A stretch of 64,000 nt of DNA from Xanthomonas sp. F10 (GTDB taxonomy: Bacteria > Pseudomonadota > Gammaproteobacteria > Xanthomonadales > Xanthomonadaceae), in the NCBI RefSeq assembly GCF_014206815.1, contig NZ_JACHNP010000001.1:248001-312000 (forward strand). Reading direction: 5' to 3'. This document shows, piece after piece, positions 18,628 through 32,119 of this stretch. Under the pieces are notes generated by a model, which did not search any database, had not been told where the DNA came from, and was given only the letters and a program-made list of their open reading frames with translations. The position numbers and the translations under genes are program-made. Every line of letters begins with the position of its first letter. The stretch's first letter is position 1.

Positions 18628-18656
18628 GTGTTAACCCGGCCTCTCAAGTACGTCAA
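18628..18656 (-). promoter_or_regulatory. Candidate sigma-70 promoter for the adhesin gene
   Basis: On the minus strand a -35-like TTGACG and a -10-like TAACAC are separated by exactly 17 bp. They would give a leader of about 170 nt before the adhesin ATG. The leader contains a small hairpin (CGTCCC/GGGACG at 18544-18559). The -35 match is good and the -10 match is weak. The assignment is inferred from sequence only. Confidence 0.4.
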
Positions 18657-19541
18657 GTTTTTGACTTAATGCGCCACGCGCCGTGACAAAGACCGCGAAT
18701 TCCGCCTGGTTTCGTTAATTTTTCGATAAATATCAATGAAAACAACCAGGTCGCGCCAATTTTTCGGCACGAACCTTGCCAGCCTTGACATGCCGCGCGT
18801 CGAACGATTTCTTTGCTTGTCAAGGACTTGACGCAGACGCCTGGTAAGGGCGCGCGGGGCTGCCGGGACACGCCGGGCAAGCGCCCCCAGACGGAGGCGG
18901 ATGGGGCCGACTGCGCGAAATGGGGCGAGCGGTCGCGTGGCGGAGCGACCTGGGTGCCGGGCAACGGATAGATGCTGCCGGGTTGCGGCGACACAGTGCA
19001 GAGCGCCGCGAGTGGGCGCGCGCGCCGCACGCCTGGGTGCGACGGCGGATCCAGCGCACTGACGCAATGACGCCAGCGCGCGACGCGCAAGGCGCGACGC
19101 ACCGCGATGTTGCGTAGGAGCGGCTTCAGCCGCGACCGGGCACGGTCAGATCATCCGAAGGCGGGATGGCCGAGGAAACCCACTCGACACACAGGAAAAA
19201 TCACGGCATCGGCCCGTCAAACCGTCGGCTCGGCCGGCCTGGACACGGTCCTGCGTCGGGACCGAAGTCCCTCCCCCATGGGACACAGCGACGCGCGAGT
19301 CGGCGCATGCGCCACGCCACAAATCGCGGCGCATTCTGCATCCCACAGCGATGGCAGCGCGGTACAGCCCCCCGACACGCAGCCGACAGCGCCGGCGCGG
19401 CATCGCGGCGGCAGGTGCTGCCGACGGCGCCCTGGCGGGCGCCATCGTCGGGGCGCGATCAGGTCGCCGAACTCGTCACCGTCGGAACCAATCAGGTAGG
19501 CGCGTCGCCACCACAGCGCGCGCGCCAGGGCCACACCGGGC
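18657..19541. other. Long non-coding stretch upstream of the adhesin gene
   Basis: I see no supportable gene here. The segment 18657-18800 is clearly more A+T-rich than the rest of the window (runs such as TTTTTCGATAAATATC) and may hold regulatory sequence or the end of acquired DNA. The remainder is G+C-rich. Its reading frames have arginine- and cysteine-rich translations without family resemblance. One REP-like repeat lies at 19113-19139. Confidence 0.5.
19113..19139. repeat. Family C REP-like repeat, single copy
   Basis: The sequence CGTAGGAGCGGCTTCAGCCG, continuing CGACC, is itself a small imperfect hairpin (GCGGCT/AGCCGC). The same 25 bp occurs as an inverted pair at 38491-38560. Single and paired copies of this kind are typical of REP sequences. 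Confidence 0.8.
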
Positions 19542-19805
19542 TCAGCCCACCCACACCCGCGCGTTGCGGAACATGCGCAGCCACGGCGCCTCGTCCGGCC
19601 ACTCGGCCGGATGCCAGCTGAGGTTGAGCGAGCGCAACGTGCGTTCCGGATGCGGCATCAGGATGGTCACCCGGCCGTCGTCGCTGGTCAGGCCGGTGAT
19701 GCCGTCGGCGAGCCGTTCGGGTTCAGCGGGTACTGCGTGGCGACGGCGGCTTGGTCGACGGCACTGTCGAATTCGGCGCGGCTTTGACCAAGCGCCACTG
19801 CCGCC
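19542..19805 (-). pseudogene. Fragment: duplicated 3' end of purL
   Basis: This is a second copy of the last ~300 bp of purL, nearly identical to 23980-24170. The match begins two bases outside the stop codon (19540 against 23978) and runs at high identity for about 165 bp. A one-base deletion (GGG to GG near 19707) then breaks the frame. After a further ~40 bp there is a deletion of about 39 bp, and identity fades near 19805. No start or upstream coding part exists, so it cannot make FGAM synthetase. It faces the same way as the intact purL and marks the far border of the porin/chemoreceptor block. Confidence 0.93.
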
Positions 19806-19873
19806 GAGTCAATGGCGCGGGTCGAAGCACTGGAAGCTCTCCTTTTCCTCCCAGCAACGCTGCACAGCACCCG

Positions 19874-20968
19874 CTAAAAGTAGAACCCGATGTTGAGGTT
19901 GAACCGCGAGTGCCACTTGGACCGGTCACCATCGTCGATGGCAATGCCATCGCCGCCCGCGAACCACATGTTCTTGCCCGCGATCCAGTCCAGGTAGGTC
20001 AGCATGACGCCCTTCTTGATGCTGCACCCGGTGACGTTCTGCGTGGAGGAACGCAGGTCGGGACGATCGTGGGTCGGAAGGGTCATGCTGAAGTTGTTGT
20101 AGCAGGTCACGTCGTCCAGCCAGTGCCCCTTGCCGAACGAATAGGCGATGTTGGCGGTGGGGACGTCGGCTTCGGCGGCGATCTCGAACGGCGCCAGGAA
20201 GGCCGACATGGCGATGCGGTCGCTTGGGACCGCGTAGCGGTAGCGCGCCCATTGCACCTGACTGGTCCACCCGCCGCTGCTCCACTGCGCGTGCAACGCC
20301 GTTGCGCGATGCCCATAGCGGCGGCGATCCTCCACGTCCAGGATCTGCCCGGAAAACGCCGACGCACCCAACAGCAGGCTGCCGTGCTGCAACTCGACGC
20401 GGTGTTCGTACCGCACATGCACGCGATGGTACTCGCGATAGGGATAGCGCGCCGTTTCGGCGACATCGAACGAATAGCGCGCCGTCCGCGCCCCGTCGCC
20501 GTATTCGTCGCCCGAGAACCAGCCGACGTGCACGATGTCATTGCCGAATGTGCGCGACACCACAACGCCCGGATCGTAATCGTCTTCGATGCCAAGGTAG
20601 TAGCCGGAGCCGAACCAGAAGCTGTTCGACGCGGTCGGCAATAGTCCGAATGGCACCTGCTGGATGCCGGCCTTCAGCACCGTGCGATCGTCGATGTTCC
20701 AACCGACGAACGCGTGATGGATGGCGTTGAATCCGTCATACCAGCGGTGTTGCGCGGACACGAAGAATGGGCCGTCTCCCGCATTCAGGTCGACCCGCAG
20801 CAGTTCCAGATCGAGCCCGCGGGTGGGGCCGTAATCCAGCCAGCCGTAGTTGAAACGGACCGCTCCGCCGAGCTTGAAGTAGGTCTCGGTGCTCCGAGTG
20901 TCCTGTGCGTCTGCCTGACCGCTTAAGGCAGCCGCCAACATGAGTAAAAGCCCGGAACGAAAGGACAT
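19874..20968 (-). CDS. Outer-membrane porin-like beta-barrel protein
   Basis: The product is 364 residues. A signal peptide (MSFRSGLLLMLAAALSGQADA) is followed by a series of amphipathic strands. The protein ends NIGFYF, with the C-terminal phenylalanine required for outer-membrane barrel assembly. The segment ETYFKLGGAVRFNYGWLDYG and the overall pattern resemble phosphate-selective porin O/P-type or short alginate/anion porins. I could not fix the substrate. A GGGAGG ribosome-binding site lies about 11 nt before the chosen ATG; longer frames upstream have no signal peptide. It is divergent from the chemoreceptor gene, with a 160-nt shared promoter region, suggesting joint acquisition. Confidence 0.8.
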   Translation of the reverse strand: MSFRSGLLLMLAAALSGQADAQDTRSTETYFKLGGAVRFNYGWLDYGPTRGLDLELLRVDLNAGDGPFFVSAQHRWYDGFNAIHHAFVGWNIDDRTVLKAGIQQVPFGLLPTASNSFWFGSGYYLGIEDDYDPGVVVSRTFGNDIVHVGWFSGDEYGDGARTARYSFDVAETARYPYREYHRVHVRYEHRVELQHGSLLLGASAFSGQILDVEDRRRYGHRATALHAQWSSGGWTSQVQWARYRYAVPSDRIAMSAFLAPFEIAAEADVPTANIAYSFGKGHWLDDVTCYNNFSMTLPTHDRPDLRSSTQNVTGCSIKKGVMLTYLDWIAGKNMWFAGGDGIAIDDGDRSKWHSRFNLNIGFYF

Positions 20969-21128
20969 GAGCGTGACCGCCTCCCTGGTGGTTGTCGCCA
21001 GGCCAGTATCGGCCGCGGCGGGCCCAGCATGAGCAGAAAAACGGAGGTCAAGTTTGCCGCGGGGACGTCGATACATCAGCGCAGCGGTGTGCCCAGCAGG
21101 GTCGCCCTCATCCACAACGGGAGCAGCA

Positions 21129-23750
21129 ATGAGCAGGACCATCGTCCGCCGTCACAGCGTCGCCAGTCGTTTGATGATCGGCACCGGCATCATCGCCCTG
21201 CTGTGTTTCGGCATGACCGCCGCCATCACCTATTGGCGCAGCAGCCATGCCTTGCTCGACGCGTCCCAGGCCGTGCTGCGCGAAGCAGCGCGCCACGAGG
21301 CGAGCGAGATCTCCTCGGACATCGGCTCGGCCTTCGATGCCGGCGCGACCCTGGCCAATACCTTCCGCATTCAGCGCGGCGCCAACGGCGTGAGCCGGGA
21401 CTCGGCCGCTGCCGTGCTGCATGAGCAACTACGTCTTCACAAGCGCTGGCTTGGCATCAGCACGCTGTGGGAGCCGAACGCGTTCGATGGACACGATGCC
21501 GCCAATGTCAACGCGCCCTTCCACGATGCGACCGGGCGCTTCATGGTGTACTGGTCGTACCAGAAGGGCGAGCTGGTGCGCGAGGCGTTGCACAGCTACG
21601 ACAAGCCCGGCGAGGGCGACTGGTATCTCGCAGCGCGCAACAGTCACGCGCCGGTGGTGATCGAGCCCTACTATTACCCGGTAGCCGGCGTGGATACGCT
21701 GATGACCACGTTGAGCACGCCGGTCATGGAAGGCGACAAGTTCCTGGGCACGGTCAACATCACCATGTCACTGGATGCGCTGCAGAAGCGCGTGGCGACG
21801 CTGCATCCGCTGGACGTTGGCCAGGCGATGCTGCTGTCGCCGACCGGCGCAGTGATGGCCAGCGCCGATGCCAAGCAGGTGGGCAAGACGCTGTCCGACG
21901 CCGGCACCCAGGCCATGCTGGCAAAAGTGCGCGCGGGACAGGTCAGCACCGACGAGGCCAGGGTGGCCGGCGAGGACTGGCTGCGCGTGTTCGTGCCGAT
22001 GCGCCTGGGCAAGGCGCCACAGGTGTTCGCACTCGGCATCATGGTGCCCAAGCACCACGTGATGGCGCAGGCCCGCACCTTGCTGTGGGTCATCCTGGCA
22101 GTGGGCCTGCTCTCGGCCGCGTTGCTCGGTGTTTCGCTGTACCTGCTGCTGCGGCGCCAGGTGCTGGCACCGCTTGCCGAGGCGGTCAAGGTGTCCGCAG
22201 CGGTGTCCTCTGGCGAATTGAACAGCCGCATCGAACCGCGCCGCATGGATGAAATGGGACAACTGCTGCAGTCGATGGGCAGCATGCAGGCACAGCTGCG
22301 CGCGGTGATCGAAGCGCAGGACGACATGGCCCGCCAGCACGACGCTGGCGAGATGAGCTATCGGATGGATGCGGCGCGCTTCCCCGGTGAGTACGGCCGC
22401 ATGGTGGCTGGCACCAACGACCTGGTCGATGCGCACGTGCAGGTGCAGCGCGAACTGGTGGCGGTGATGTCGCGCTACGCGGTCGGCGACATGCAGCCCG
22501 ACATGCGCGCCTTGCCAGGCGAAAAGGCGGCGCTCAGCGATGCGATGGCGGCGACCAAGCGCAACCTGCAGGCAATCAACCGGCAGATCCTCGCCCTGGC
22601 ACAGGCCGCCGCGGCCGGCAACTTTGCCACCCGCGGCGATGCGCAGGCGTTCGACCACGATTTCCGCGGCATGGTGGAAGGGTTGAATGACTTGATGCAG
22701 ACCACCGATACCAATCTCGCGGAGCTGTCGCGCCTGCTGCAGGCGATCGCCAGCGGCGACCTCACCGTGCGCATGAACGGCGAATTCCGCGGCGTGTTCG
22801 CGCAGATGCGCGACGACGCCAATGCCACGGCCAGCCAGCTGGCGCAGATCGTCGGCAGCATCCAGACCTCGGCCGCGTCGATCAAGGGCGCCGCCAGCGA
22901 GATCGCCGCCGGCAACCAGGACCTGTCGCAGCGCACCGAGCAGCAGGCCGCCAACCTGGAGGAAACTGCGGCGTCGATGGAGGAGCTCACCTCCACTGTC
23001 AAGCAGAATGCCGATGGCGCGCGCCAGGCCAATCAGCTCGCCATCGGCGCGGCCGGTGTGGCCGCGCAAGGCGGCCAGGTCGTGGATCAGGTCGTGGAGA
23101 CCATGCGCGGCATCGAAGCCTCGTCCAGGAAGATCGCCGACATCATCTCCGTCATCGACGGCATCGCGTTCCAGACCAATATCCTGGCCTTGAACGCGGC
23201 GGTGGAAGCGGCGCGTGCCGGCGAACAGGGCCGCGGCTTCGCGGTGGTGGCATCGGAAGTGCGCATGCTGGCGCAGCGCTCCTCCGGCGCGGCCAAGGAG
23301 ATCAAGGATCTCATCGAAGACTCGGTGCAGCGCGTGGCCGAAGGCTCCACCCTGGTGCACAGCGCCGGCGCGACCATGAGCGAGGTGGTGGCCAGCGTGC
23401 AGCGGGTCACCGACATCATGGGCGAGATTTCCGCAGCATCGCAGGAACAGTCGGCCGGCATCGCCCAGGTCAACCAGACCATCACCAACATGGACGAGAC
23501 CACCCAGCAGAACGCCGCGCTGGTCGAAGAAGCCACTGCCGCCGCGCGCTCGCTCGAGGACCAGGCAGTGCAGCTCACCGAAGCGGTGGCGGTATTCAAG
23601 CTCGATGCCGCGCATGCGGCTGCGCGGCAGGCGGTTTCCGGCCCGGCGGCATCTCCAGCCAAGCGTCCGACGGCCACGCGCCCAGCAGCGCCCCGGCTAC
23701 GTGCGGTCGTGGCCACGCCCGACAGCGACAGCAACTGGAAGGAGTTCTGA
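21129..23750 (+). CDS. Methyl-accepting chemotaxis protein with multiple HAMP-like domains and a C-terminal NWKEF
   Basis: The product is an 873-residue transmembrane chemoreceptor. The first membrane helix is at about 13-34. A periplasmic sensor of ~280 residues with a Cache-like pattern ([20 protein letters not shown]) follows, and the second helix is at about 316-337. Then come HAMP and further HAMP-like repeats (~340-590), and a signalling hairpin with the conserved tip [20 protein letters not shown]. The last five residues are NWKEF, a match to the CheR/CheB-tethering pentapeptide type (NWETF in E. coli Tar and Tsr). The start at 21129 has a GGGAGC ribosome-binding site and places the first helix correctly. 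The ligand is unknown. No che genes are nearby, so it would join arrays encoded elsewhere. Confidence 0.95.
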   Translation: MSRTIVRRHSVASRLMIGTGIIALLCFGMTAAITYWRSSHALLDASQAVLREAARHEASEISSDIGSAFDAGATLANTFRIQRGANGVSRDSAAAVLHEQLRLHKRWLGISTLWEPNAFDGHDAANVNAPFHDATGRFMVYWSYQKGELVREALHSYDKPGEGDWYLAARNSHAPVVIEPYYYPVAGVDTLMTTLSTPVMEGDKFLGTVNITMSLDALQKRVATLHPLDVGQAMLLSPTGAVMASADAKQVGKTLSDAGTQAMLAKVRAGQVSTDEARVAGEDWLRVFVPMRLGKAPQVFALGIMVPKHHVMAQARTLLWVILAVGLLSAALLGVSLYLLLRRQVLAPLAEAVKVSAAVSSGELNSRIEPRRMDEMGQLLQSMGSMQAQLRAVIEAQDDMARQHDAGEMSYRMDAARFPGEYGRMVAGTNDLVDAHVQVQRELVAVMSRYAVGDMQPDMRALPGEKAALSDAMAATKRNLQAINRQILALAQAAAAGNFATRGDAQAFDHDFRGMVEGLNDLMQTTDTNLAELSRLLQAIASGDLTVRMNGEFRGVFAQMRDDANATASQLAQIVGSIQTSAASIKGAASEIAAGNQDLSQRTEQQAANLEETAASMEELTSTVKQNADGARQANQLAIGAAGVAAQGGQVVDQVVETMRGIEASSRKIADIISVIDGIAFQTNILALNAAVEAARAGEQGRGFAVVASEVRMLAQRSSGAAKEIKDLIEDSVQRVAEGSTLVHSAGATMSEVVASVQRVTDIMGEISAASQEQSAGIAQVNQTITNMDETTQQNAALVEEATAAARSLEDQAVQLTEAVAVFKLDAAHAAARQAVSGPAASPAKRPTATRPAAPRLRAVVATPDSDSNWKEF

Positions 23751-23942
23751 AACAGTCGCGGTCGCTCCGCCTGCGCCCGTATGGTCCATCACAGCACCTG
23801 GCCTAGCCAGGGCACGACGCGGCCGGCCTGCCGGCGAGGGAGACGCAGCGCACACGCTACGCGTGCGTCATCGCTCTCGCACCCGCGGTCTCCCAGGGCA
23901 CCGCACACCTGCAACGTCTGACTGCCGCGCCACTCTCGACCC

Positions 23943-23969
23943 GCCACGTCCGCGCTCGGCGGACGTGGC
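23943..23969 (-). terminator. Hairpin after purL
   Basis: A perfect 11-bp stem (GCCACGTCCGC with its complement) and a 5-nt loop start about 10 nt past the purL stop codon. It probably ends the purL transcript and may serve the convergent chemoreceptor gene too. The duplicated purL end at 19542 lacks this hairpin. Confidence 0.6.
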
Positions 23970-23979
23970 GCAGAGGCGC

Positions 23980-28071
<4,092 letters not shown>

Positions 28072-28119
28072 GTCCGGGGAACCGTGTGAGGAAACGGGGC
28101 CCCGTATTGTAGCCGGAAG

Positions 28120-28280
28120 CCCGGGACCCGGGACCCGGGACCCGGGACCCGGAAAAGCATAAGCCCCGCCGGGGCGGGGCCTACGCGTCATCCAAGGGCC
28201 ACAGCAAAACTGTCTGCTGGCGCCATTTACCCGTCACGCCCGGCTGTTCCGGGCCCCGAGTCCCGGGTCCCGGGTCCCGG
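28120..28280. repeat. Family A element filling the purL-dsbC gap
   Basis: The left arm at 28120-28152 has about five GGGACCC units. The right arm at 28253-28280 has GGGTCCC units. Between them lies a second hairpin, GCCCCGCCGGGGCGGGGC at about 28163, which could act as a terminator after dsbC (minus strand). No gene lies in this gap. Confidence 0.8.
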
Positions 28281-28282
28281 CC

Positions 28283-29086
28283 TCAACGGCTTCCGCCCGC
28301 CTTCGCCGCTTCGGCCGCGCGCTTGTCCAGCGCTTCGCGCAGCTTGGCCGGAGGCAGGTAGCCGCCGAGCTGGGTGCCGTCCGGGGCGAAGATCGCCGGG
28401 GTGCCGTTGACGCCCAGGCGCTGGCCCAGGTTGTACTGCATGGTCACCGGGTTCTTGCAGTTGGCCGCGCTCGGCACCTTGCCGCTGGCCTTGGCGTCGG
28501 TCAGCGCCTGCTTCTTGTCCGCCGCGCACCACACCGCGACCATGTCCTTGTAGTCCTGGCTGCCCAGGCCCATGCGCGGGAACGCCAGGTATTCCACGGC
28601 GATGCCCTGCTTGTTGAGTTCGCCGATCTCGCTGTGCAGCTTGCGGCAATAGCCGCATTCGATGTCTGTGAACACGCTGATGGTGTACTTGGGATTGGCC
28701 GGGGCGAACACGATGCGGTCGGCGCGCGGCGCCGATTCCAGCAGCTTGCGGCGGTAGCTCAGCAGGCCCTCGCTGGACGCGAACTGCTTTTCCTGGATGT
28801 CGAACGGCTGCGCCTGGAACAGATAGCGGCCGTCGTCGGAGACGTACAGCACCTGGCCGCCGACCACCACTTCGCGGAAGCCGGGGAACGGCGCGGCGCC
28901 GATGTAGTCGGGCTTGAAGTTCGGGTCCAGTTGCAGCAGCGCCGCACGCACGCGCTGTTCGCCCGCGGCGCCACTGGCGGCGGGGGCGGCCTTGGCCGCG
29001 GCGGCGCCGGGCGCCGGGGAGGTGGACTGTGCGCAGGCGGAGAGCGAAGCCGCGCCCAGCAGCGCGCAAAGAGCAAAACGGAGCAT
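28283..29086 (-). CDS. dsbC: Periplasmic disulfide isomerase DsbC-like
   Basis: The product is 267 residues. DsbC shuffles wrong disulfides in exported proteins. A lipoprotein-like or secretory leader (MLRFALCALLGAASLSACAQ) is followed by an Ala/Pro-rich linker. Next come the N-terminal dimerisation domain (FREVVVGGQVLYVSDDGRYLF) and a thioredoxin fold with the active site CGYC in FTDIECGYCRKLH. The cis-Pro region is in GVNGTPAIFAPDG. LSAC could be a lipobox, implying membrane anchoring; this is uncertain. It follows xerD on the same strand, as in the E. coli xerD-dsbC-recJ cluster. It may assist folding of T2SS exoproteins. Confidence 0.95.
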   Translation of the reverse strand: MLRFALCALLGAASLSACAQSTSPAPGAAAAKAAPAASGAAGEQRVRAALLQLDPNFKPDYIGAAPFPGFREVVVGGQVLYVSDDGRYLFQAQPFDIQEKQFASSEGLLSYRRKLLESAPRADRIVFAPANPKYTISVFTDIECGYCRKLHSEIGELNKQGIAVEYLAFPRMGLGSQDYKDMVAVWCAADKKQALTDAKASGKVPSAANCKNPVTMQYNLGQRLGVNGTPAIFAPDGTQLGGYLPPAKLREALDKRAAEAAKAGGSR

Positions 29087-29184
29087 TGGCGATCCATGAG
29101 GGCTGCGAATCGCCCGATTGTCGCATACCCCCCGCCGCGGTCCATGTAGACAGGCTGAGCGGCCATTGCGCGCCGCGGCCGCGC

Positions 29185-30159
29185 TCACCCGCGCGGATGA
29201 TGCTTGCGGTGCAGGCTCTGCAGGTGCTCGCGCGCGACCAGGGTGTAGATCTGGGTGGTGGACAGCGAACTGTGGCCGAGCAGCATCTGCAGCGCGCGCA
29301 GGTCGGCGCCGCGGTTGAGCAGATGCGTGGCGAAGCTGTGGCGCAGGCCGTGCGGGCTGATCCGCGCCGGGTCGATCCCCGCCACCGCGGCATAGCGCTT
29401 GACCAGCCCCCAGAACTGCTGCCGGGTCAGCGCGCGCCGGGCGGCATCGATGAACAGCGGCACCACGCCGTCGCTGGCCGGCACCGCCTGCCCGGCCGCC
29501 AGCGCCGGCCGTGCGCTGTCCAGGTAGCGCTGCAGCCAGTGCTGCGATTCCTCGCCCAGCGGCACCAGTCGCTCCTTGCTGCCCTTGCCGGTGACCCGCA
29601 GCACGCCCTGGCGCAGGTTCACCGCATTGGCCGGCAGGTTCACCAACTCGCTGACGCGCAGGCCGGCGGCGTACATCAACTCGAGCATGGCGCGGTCGCG
29701 CAGCCCGGCCGGCGCGGTCGCGTCCGGCGCCGCCAGCAACGCATCGATCTGGCTCTCGGCCAGCGCCTTGGGCAACGAACGCGGCAGCCGTGGCGGTTCC
29801 AGCAGCGCGGTCGGGTCGTCGCTGCGCTCGCCGCGACGCACGCGCAGCGCGAAGAACGCGCGCAGCGACGACAGCCAGCGCGCATTGCTGCGCGGCGAAT
29901 AGCCCAGTTCGGTGCGCCAGGCCAGGTAGTCGAACAGCGCCTGTCGATCGGCGCCCGCCAGGCCGCCGCCCGCGCCGTCGCGCCAGCGCGCGAAACCCTC
30001 CAGGTCGCGGCGGTAGCTGTCCAGGCTCTGCCGCGCCAAGCCCTGCTCGGCCCAGGCCGCATCCAGAAACTGCTGGATCGCCACCGCATCGGTCTCGCGC
30101 AGTGGCGCGAGCCGTTGCGTCTGCTGGCGGCGCTCGGCGGGGGAATGCAGGGAGGGCAT
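29185..30159 (-). CDS. xerD: Tyrosine recombinase XerD
   Basis: The product is 324 residues, slightly longer than E. coli XerD (298) because of an N-terminal extension. XerD with XerC resolves chromosome dimers at dif. The SAM-like core-binding domain (~25-110) is followed by the catalytic domain with all conserved residues: Arg in AAGLRVSEL, Lys in [15 protein letters not shown] (His-x-x-Arg), [13 protein letters not shown] (His and the Tyr nucleophile). The call of XerD rather than XerC rests on the dsbC neighbour and on general similarity. No clear ribosome-binding site is visible at 30159, because the upstream sequence is a GGGGATT array. Confidence 0.95.
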   Translation of the reverse strand: MPSLHSPAERRQQTQRLAPLRETDAVAIQQFLDAAWAEQGLARQSLDSYRRDLEGFARWRDGAGGGLAGADRQALFDYLAWRTELGYSPRSNARWLSSLRAFFALRVRRGERSDDPTALLEPPRLPRSLPKALAESQIDALLAAPDATAPAGLRDRAMLELMYAAGLRVSELVNLPANAVNLRQGVLRVTGKGSKERLVPLGEESQHWLQRYLDSARPALAAGQAVPASDGVVPLFIDAARRALTRQQFWGLVKRYAAVAGIDPARISPHGLRHSFATHLLNRGADLRALQMLLGHSSLSTTQIYTLVAREHLQSLHRKHHPRG

Positions 30160-30166
30160 GCTGGGT

Positions 30167-30216
30167 GGGATTGGGGATTGGGGATTGGGGATTGGGGATT
30201 GGGGATTGGGGATTGG
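30167..30216. repeat. GGGGATT tandem array next to the xerD start
   Basis: Six runs of GGGG lie at a strict 7-nt period with ATT spacers on the plus strand, beginning 8 nt from the xerD start codon. This is a textbook G-quadruplex-forming pattern. It uses the family B unit but without an opposite arm. Tandem length variation by slippage is likely. Confidence 0.9.
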
Positions 30217-30350
30217 AAAAGCCTAGCCGCTTTGCCTGGGGGCGCAAGGCCGACGTGGCCGCGCAGCGCACCGGGATGGCGTGCGCCAGCAGCACGACTG
30301 CGAGGCGCACGGTCCACCGCAAAGCGCGCGACTGGCTCTAAGCTGTGCCG

Positions 30351-30827
30351 ATGAGCGCATCGCCTCCCGCTTCCGCCCCCCGTCCACGCACGCTGCTGCT
30401 GTGGCGGCTGCTGGCGCTGTTCTACGACGCCTGGCCGGTGCTGGCGCTGTGGTTCGTGGTCTCGGCGCTGTTCACCCTCGGCTACACGCTGGAGGGCCAT
30501 GCGCCGCGCGAGAACATCGCGCCCTTCAGCGCCCTGCAGTGGCTGCTGTGGCTGTGCTGCTGGGCGGTGGCTGGCCTGTACGCCACGCTGAGCTGGCGCC
30601 GCGGCGGCCAGACCCTGGGGATGCGCCCGTGGCGGCTGCGCCTGCACGGCGTCGACGGCACCACGCCGAGCTGGGGTGCACTGTGGCGGCGCTATCTGGT
30701 CGGCAGCGTGTCGTTGCTGCTGGGCGGGCTGGGGTTCTGGTGGGCGCTTTTTGATCGCGAACGGTTGACCTGGCACGACAGGGCCAGCGGCACCCATTTG
30801 ACGCGATTACCAAAAGCCAAGCCCTGA
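30351..30827 (+). CDS. RDD-family inner-membrane protein
   Basis: The product is 158 residues with three hydrophobic segments: LLALFYDAWPVLALWFVVSA, WLLWLCCWAVAGLYATL and LVGSVSLLLGGLGFWWALF. The hallmark RDD pattern is present (GQTLGMRPWRLRL, WHDRASGTHL). Its molecular role is unknown; some RDD proteins are ion antiporters. An upstream in-frame GTG two codons earlier is an alternative start. Its 3' end is the left member of a 121-bp tandem duplication. It is divergent from xerD and converges on lptG. Confidence 0.85.
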   Translation: MSASPPASAPRPRTLLLWRLLALFYDAWPVLALWFVVSALFTLGYTLEGHAPRENIAPFSALQWLLWLCCWAVAGLYATLSWRRGGQTLGMRPWRLRLHGVDGTTPSWGALWRRYLVGSVSLLLGGLGFWWALFDRERLTWHDRASGTHLTRLPKAKP

Positions 30828-31013
30828 CCGCAGTACATAGGCGCACGGCGGCGCGCCAACCACTCCCGCCATATCGGGACCACTGCGGCGCGGTACGACC
30901 ACGCCAGCGGCACCTACTTAACGCGATTGCCGAAAACCAAGCCCTGACTACAGCAAACGTGCGCGCGGCGGCGCGCCATATGCATCCGTCGCGTCGGGAT
31001 CGTCGCCGCGCGC
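30783..31013. repeat. Degenerate 121-bp tandem duplication
   Basis: Copy 1 (30783-30903) starts inside the RDD gene with GCCAGCGGCACC and includes its stop. Copy 2 (30904 to ~31013) repeats the same order: GCCAGCGGCACC, ACGCGATT, CCAAGCCCTGA, then GCGGCGGCGCGCCA. The offset is exactly 121 at two separate anchor points. Copy 2 ends at the lptG stop codon. Divergence between copies suggests an old event. Confidence 0.8.
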
Positions 31014-32119
31014 TAACTGCTGCGTTTGCGGAACAGCAACCAGGACACGGTCAGCATCACCAGTGGCGGCAAGGCGTAGGCGATGCGGTAGTCGAACTTC
31101 AGCGCGCCGGCCATGCGTCCGAAGAACAGCTGCAGCAGCCAGAACACCAGGGCGAACAGGATGCCCAGGAACAGGCGCTTGCCCATGCCGCCGCTGCGCA
31201 GCGCGCCGAACGCGAACGGGATCGCGGCGAAGCACAGCGCCAGCACGTTCAACGGATAGAACCAGCGGCTCCAGTACTGGTCCTCGTAGTCGCGCGCGTC
31301 CAGGCCGTTGCGGCGGCGGTACTCGATGCTGGTGTGCAGGTCGCGCGCCGACAGGTTGCGCGGCTTGGCCAGGCCCGAGGCCAGCGCTGCCGCATCCAGC
31401 CGCGATTGCCACGGCAGGCTGTCGAACTTCTCGCGCTGCACCGAGCGCTCGGCGAAGGTGTCGCGGTAGGCCTGCTTGAGGGTCCAGCCGCTGTGCCGGT
31501 GCTCGGCGATGGCGGCATGGGTCAGCGAGGCCAGCCGGCCGTTGTCGTCCAGCGTGTACAGGCGCACGTCGCGCAATTCCAGCCAGGTGCCGCCGTCGTC
31601 TTCCAGGTGCTCTTCGCCGGCCTGCGCGTTGAGGAAGGTGTTGCCCTCGCGCGCCCACAGCCCGGAGTAGCGGGCCATGCTCATGTCGCCGTTGTACTTG
31701 GCGTTGGCCTTGATCGCATCGGCCTGGTTCTGCGCCCACGGCGCCAGGGTCTCGCCGTTGACCACCATGGCCACGGTCAGCACCGCCATGGTCGCCGCCG
31801 CGGCCAGGCTCAGCCGGCGCCGCGACAGGCCCAGCGCGCGCAGCGCGGTCAGTTCGGAGGTGGCGGCGAGCTGGCCCAGGCCCATCAGCACGCCGATCAC
31901 CGCGCCGGTGGGGAACAGGGTGTAGGCGCGGCGCGGCACCGTGTAGGCCACGAAGGCAGCGGCGTGGCCCAGGCTGTAGCTGCCGGTGCCGATCGTCTTG
32001 AACTCGTTGGACAGGGCCATGATCACGTCCAGGCCCAGCAGCACCGCCCAGGTCAGCAGCACCGTGCCGAGCACGGCGCGGCCCACGTACACATCGTGCA
32101 GGTTCGGACGCAGCCTCAT
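31013..32119 (-). CDS. lptG: LPS export permease LptG
   Basis: The product is 368 residues. It is an inner-membrane subunit of the LptB2FG transporter that extracts LPS and passes it to the Lpt bridge. Six membrane helices are expected. Visible are VLGTVLLTWAVLLGLDVIMAL at the N-terminus, a pair around residues 60-110, a periplasmic beta-jellyroll region in the middle (YSGLWAREGNTFLN...LRDVRLYTL), and three C-terminal helices. The ATGA overlap with lptF indicates coupling. The assignment to LptG rather than LptF rests on order (F then G) and on the N-terminal MRLRPNLHDVYVG. Confidence 0.95.
   Translation of the reverse strand: MRLRPNLHDVYVGRAVLGTVLLTWAVLLGLDVIMALSNEFKTIGTGSYSLGHAAAFVAYTVPRRAYTLFPTGAVIGVLMGLGQLAATSELTALRALGLSRRRLSLAAAATMAVLTVAMVVNGETLAPWAQNQADAIKANAKYNGDMSMARYSGLWAREGNTFLNAQAGEEHLEDDGGTWLELRDVRLYTLDDNGRLASLTHAAIAEHRHSGWTLKQAYRDTFAERSVQREKFDSLPWQSRLDAAALASGLAKPRNLSARDLHTSIEYRRRNGLDARDYEDQYWSRWFYPLNVLALCFAAIPFAFGALRSGGMGKRLFLGILFALVFWLLQLFFGRMAGALKFDYRIAYALPPLVMLTVSWLLFRKRSS

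Noticed and set aside
18653-19102. Overlapping short frames upstream of the adhesin gene
   Set aside because: No family resemblance, no ribosome-binding site, arginine- and proline-rich translations, and several frames compete over the same bases.
19542-19805. A second functional purL or glutaminase gene
   Set aside because: Only the last ~300 bp are present, with a frameshift and an internal deletion, and no start.
28072-28191. N-terminal extension of PurL
   Set aside because: It is repeat-encoded ([11 protein letters not shown]) and precedes the conserved PurL start.
30167-30216. CRISPR-like tandem repeat
   Set aside because: The period is only 7 nt with no unique spacers; it is a simple G-rich array.
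29029-30354. A 441-codon plus-strand frame opposite xerD
   Set aside because: Antisense to xerD, which has all catalytic residues. The translation is Gln/Arg/Ala-rich shadow sequence.
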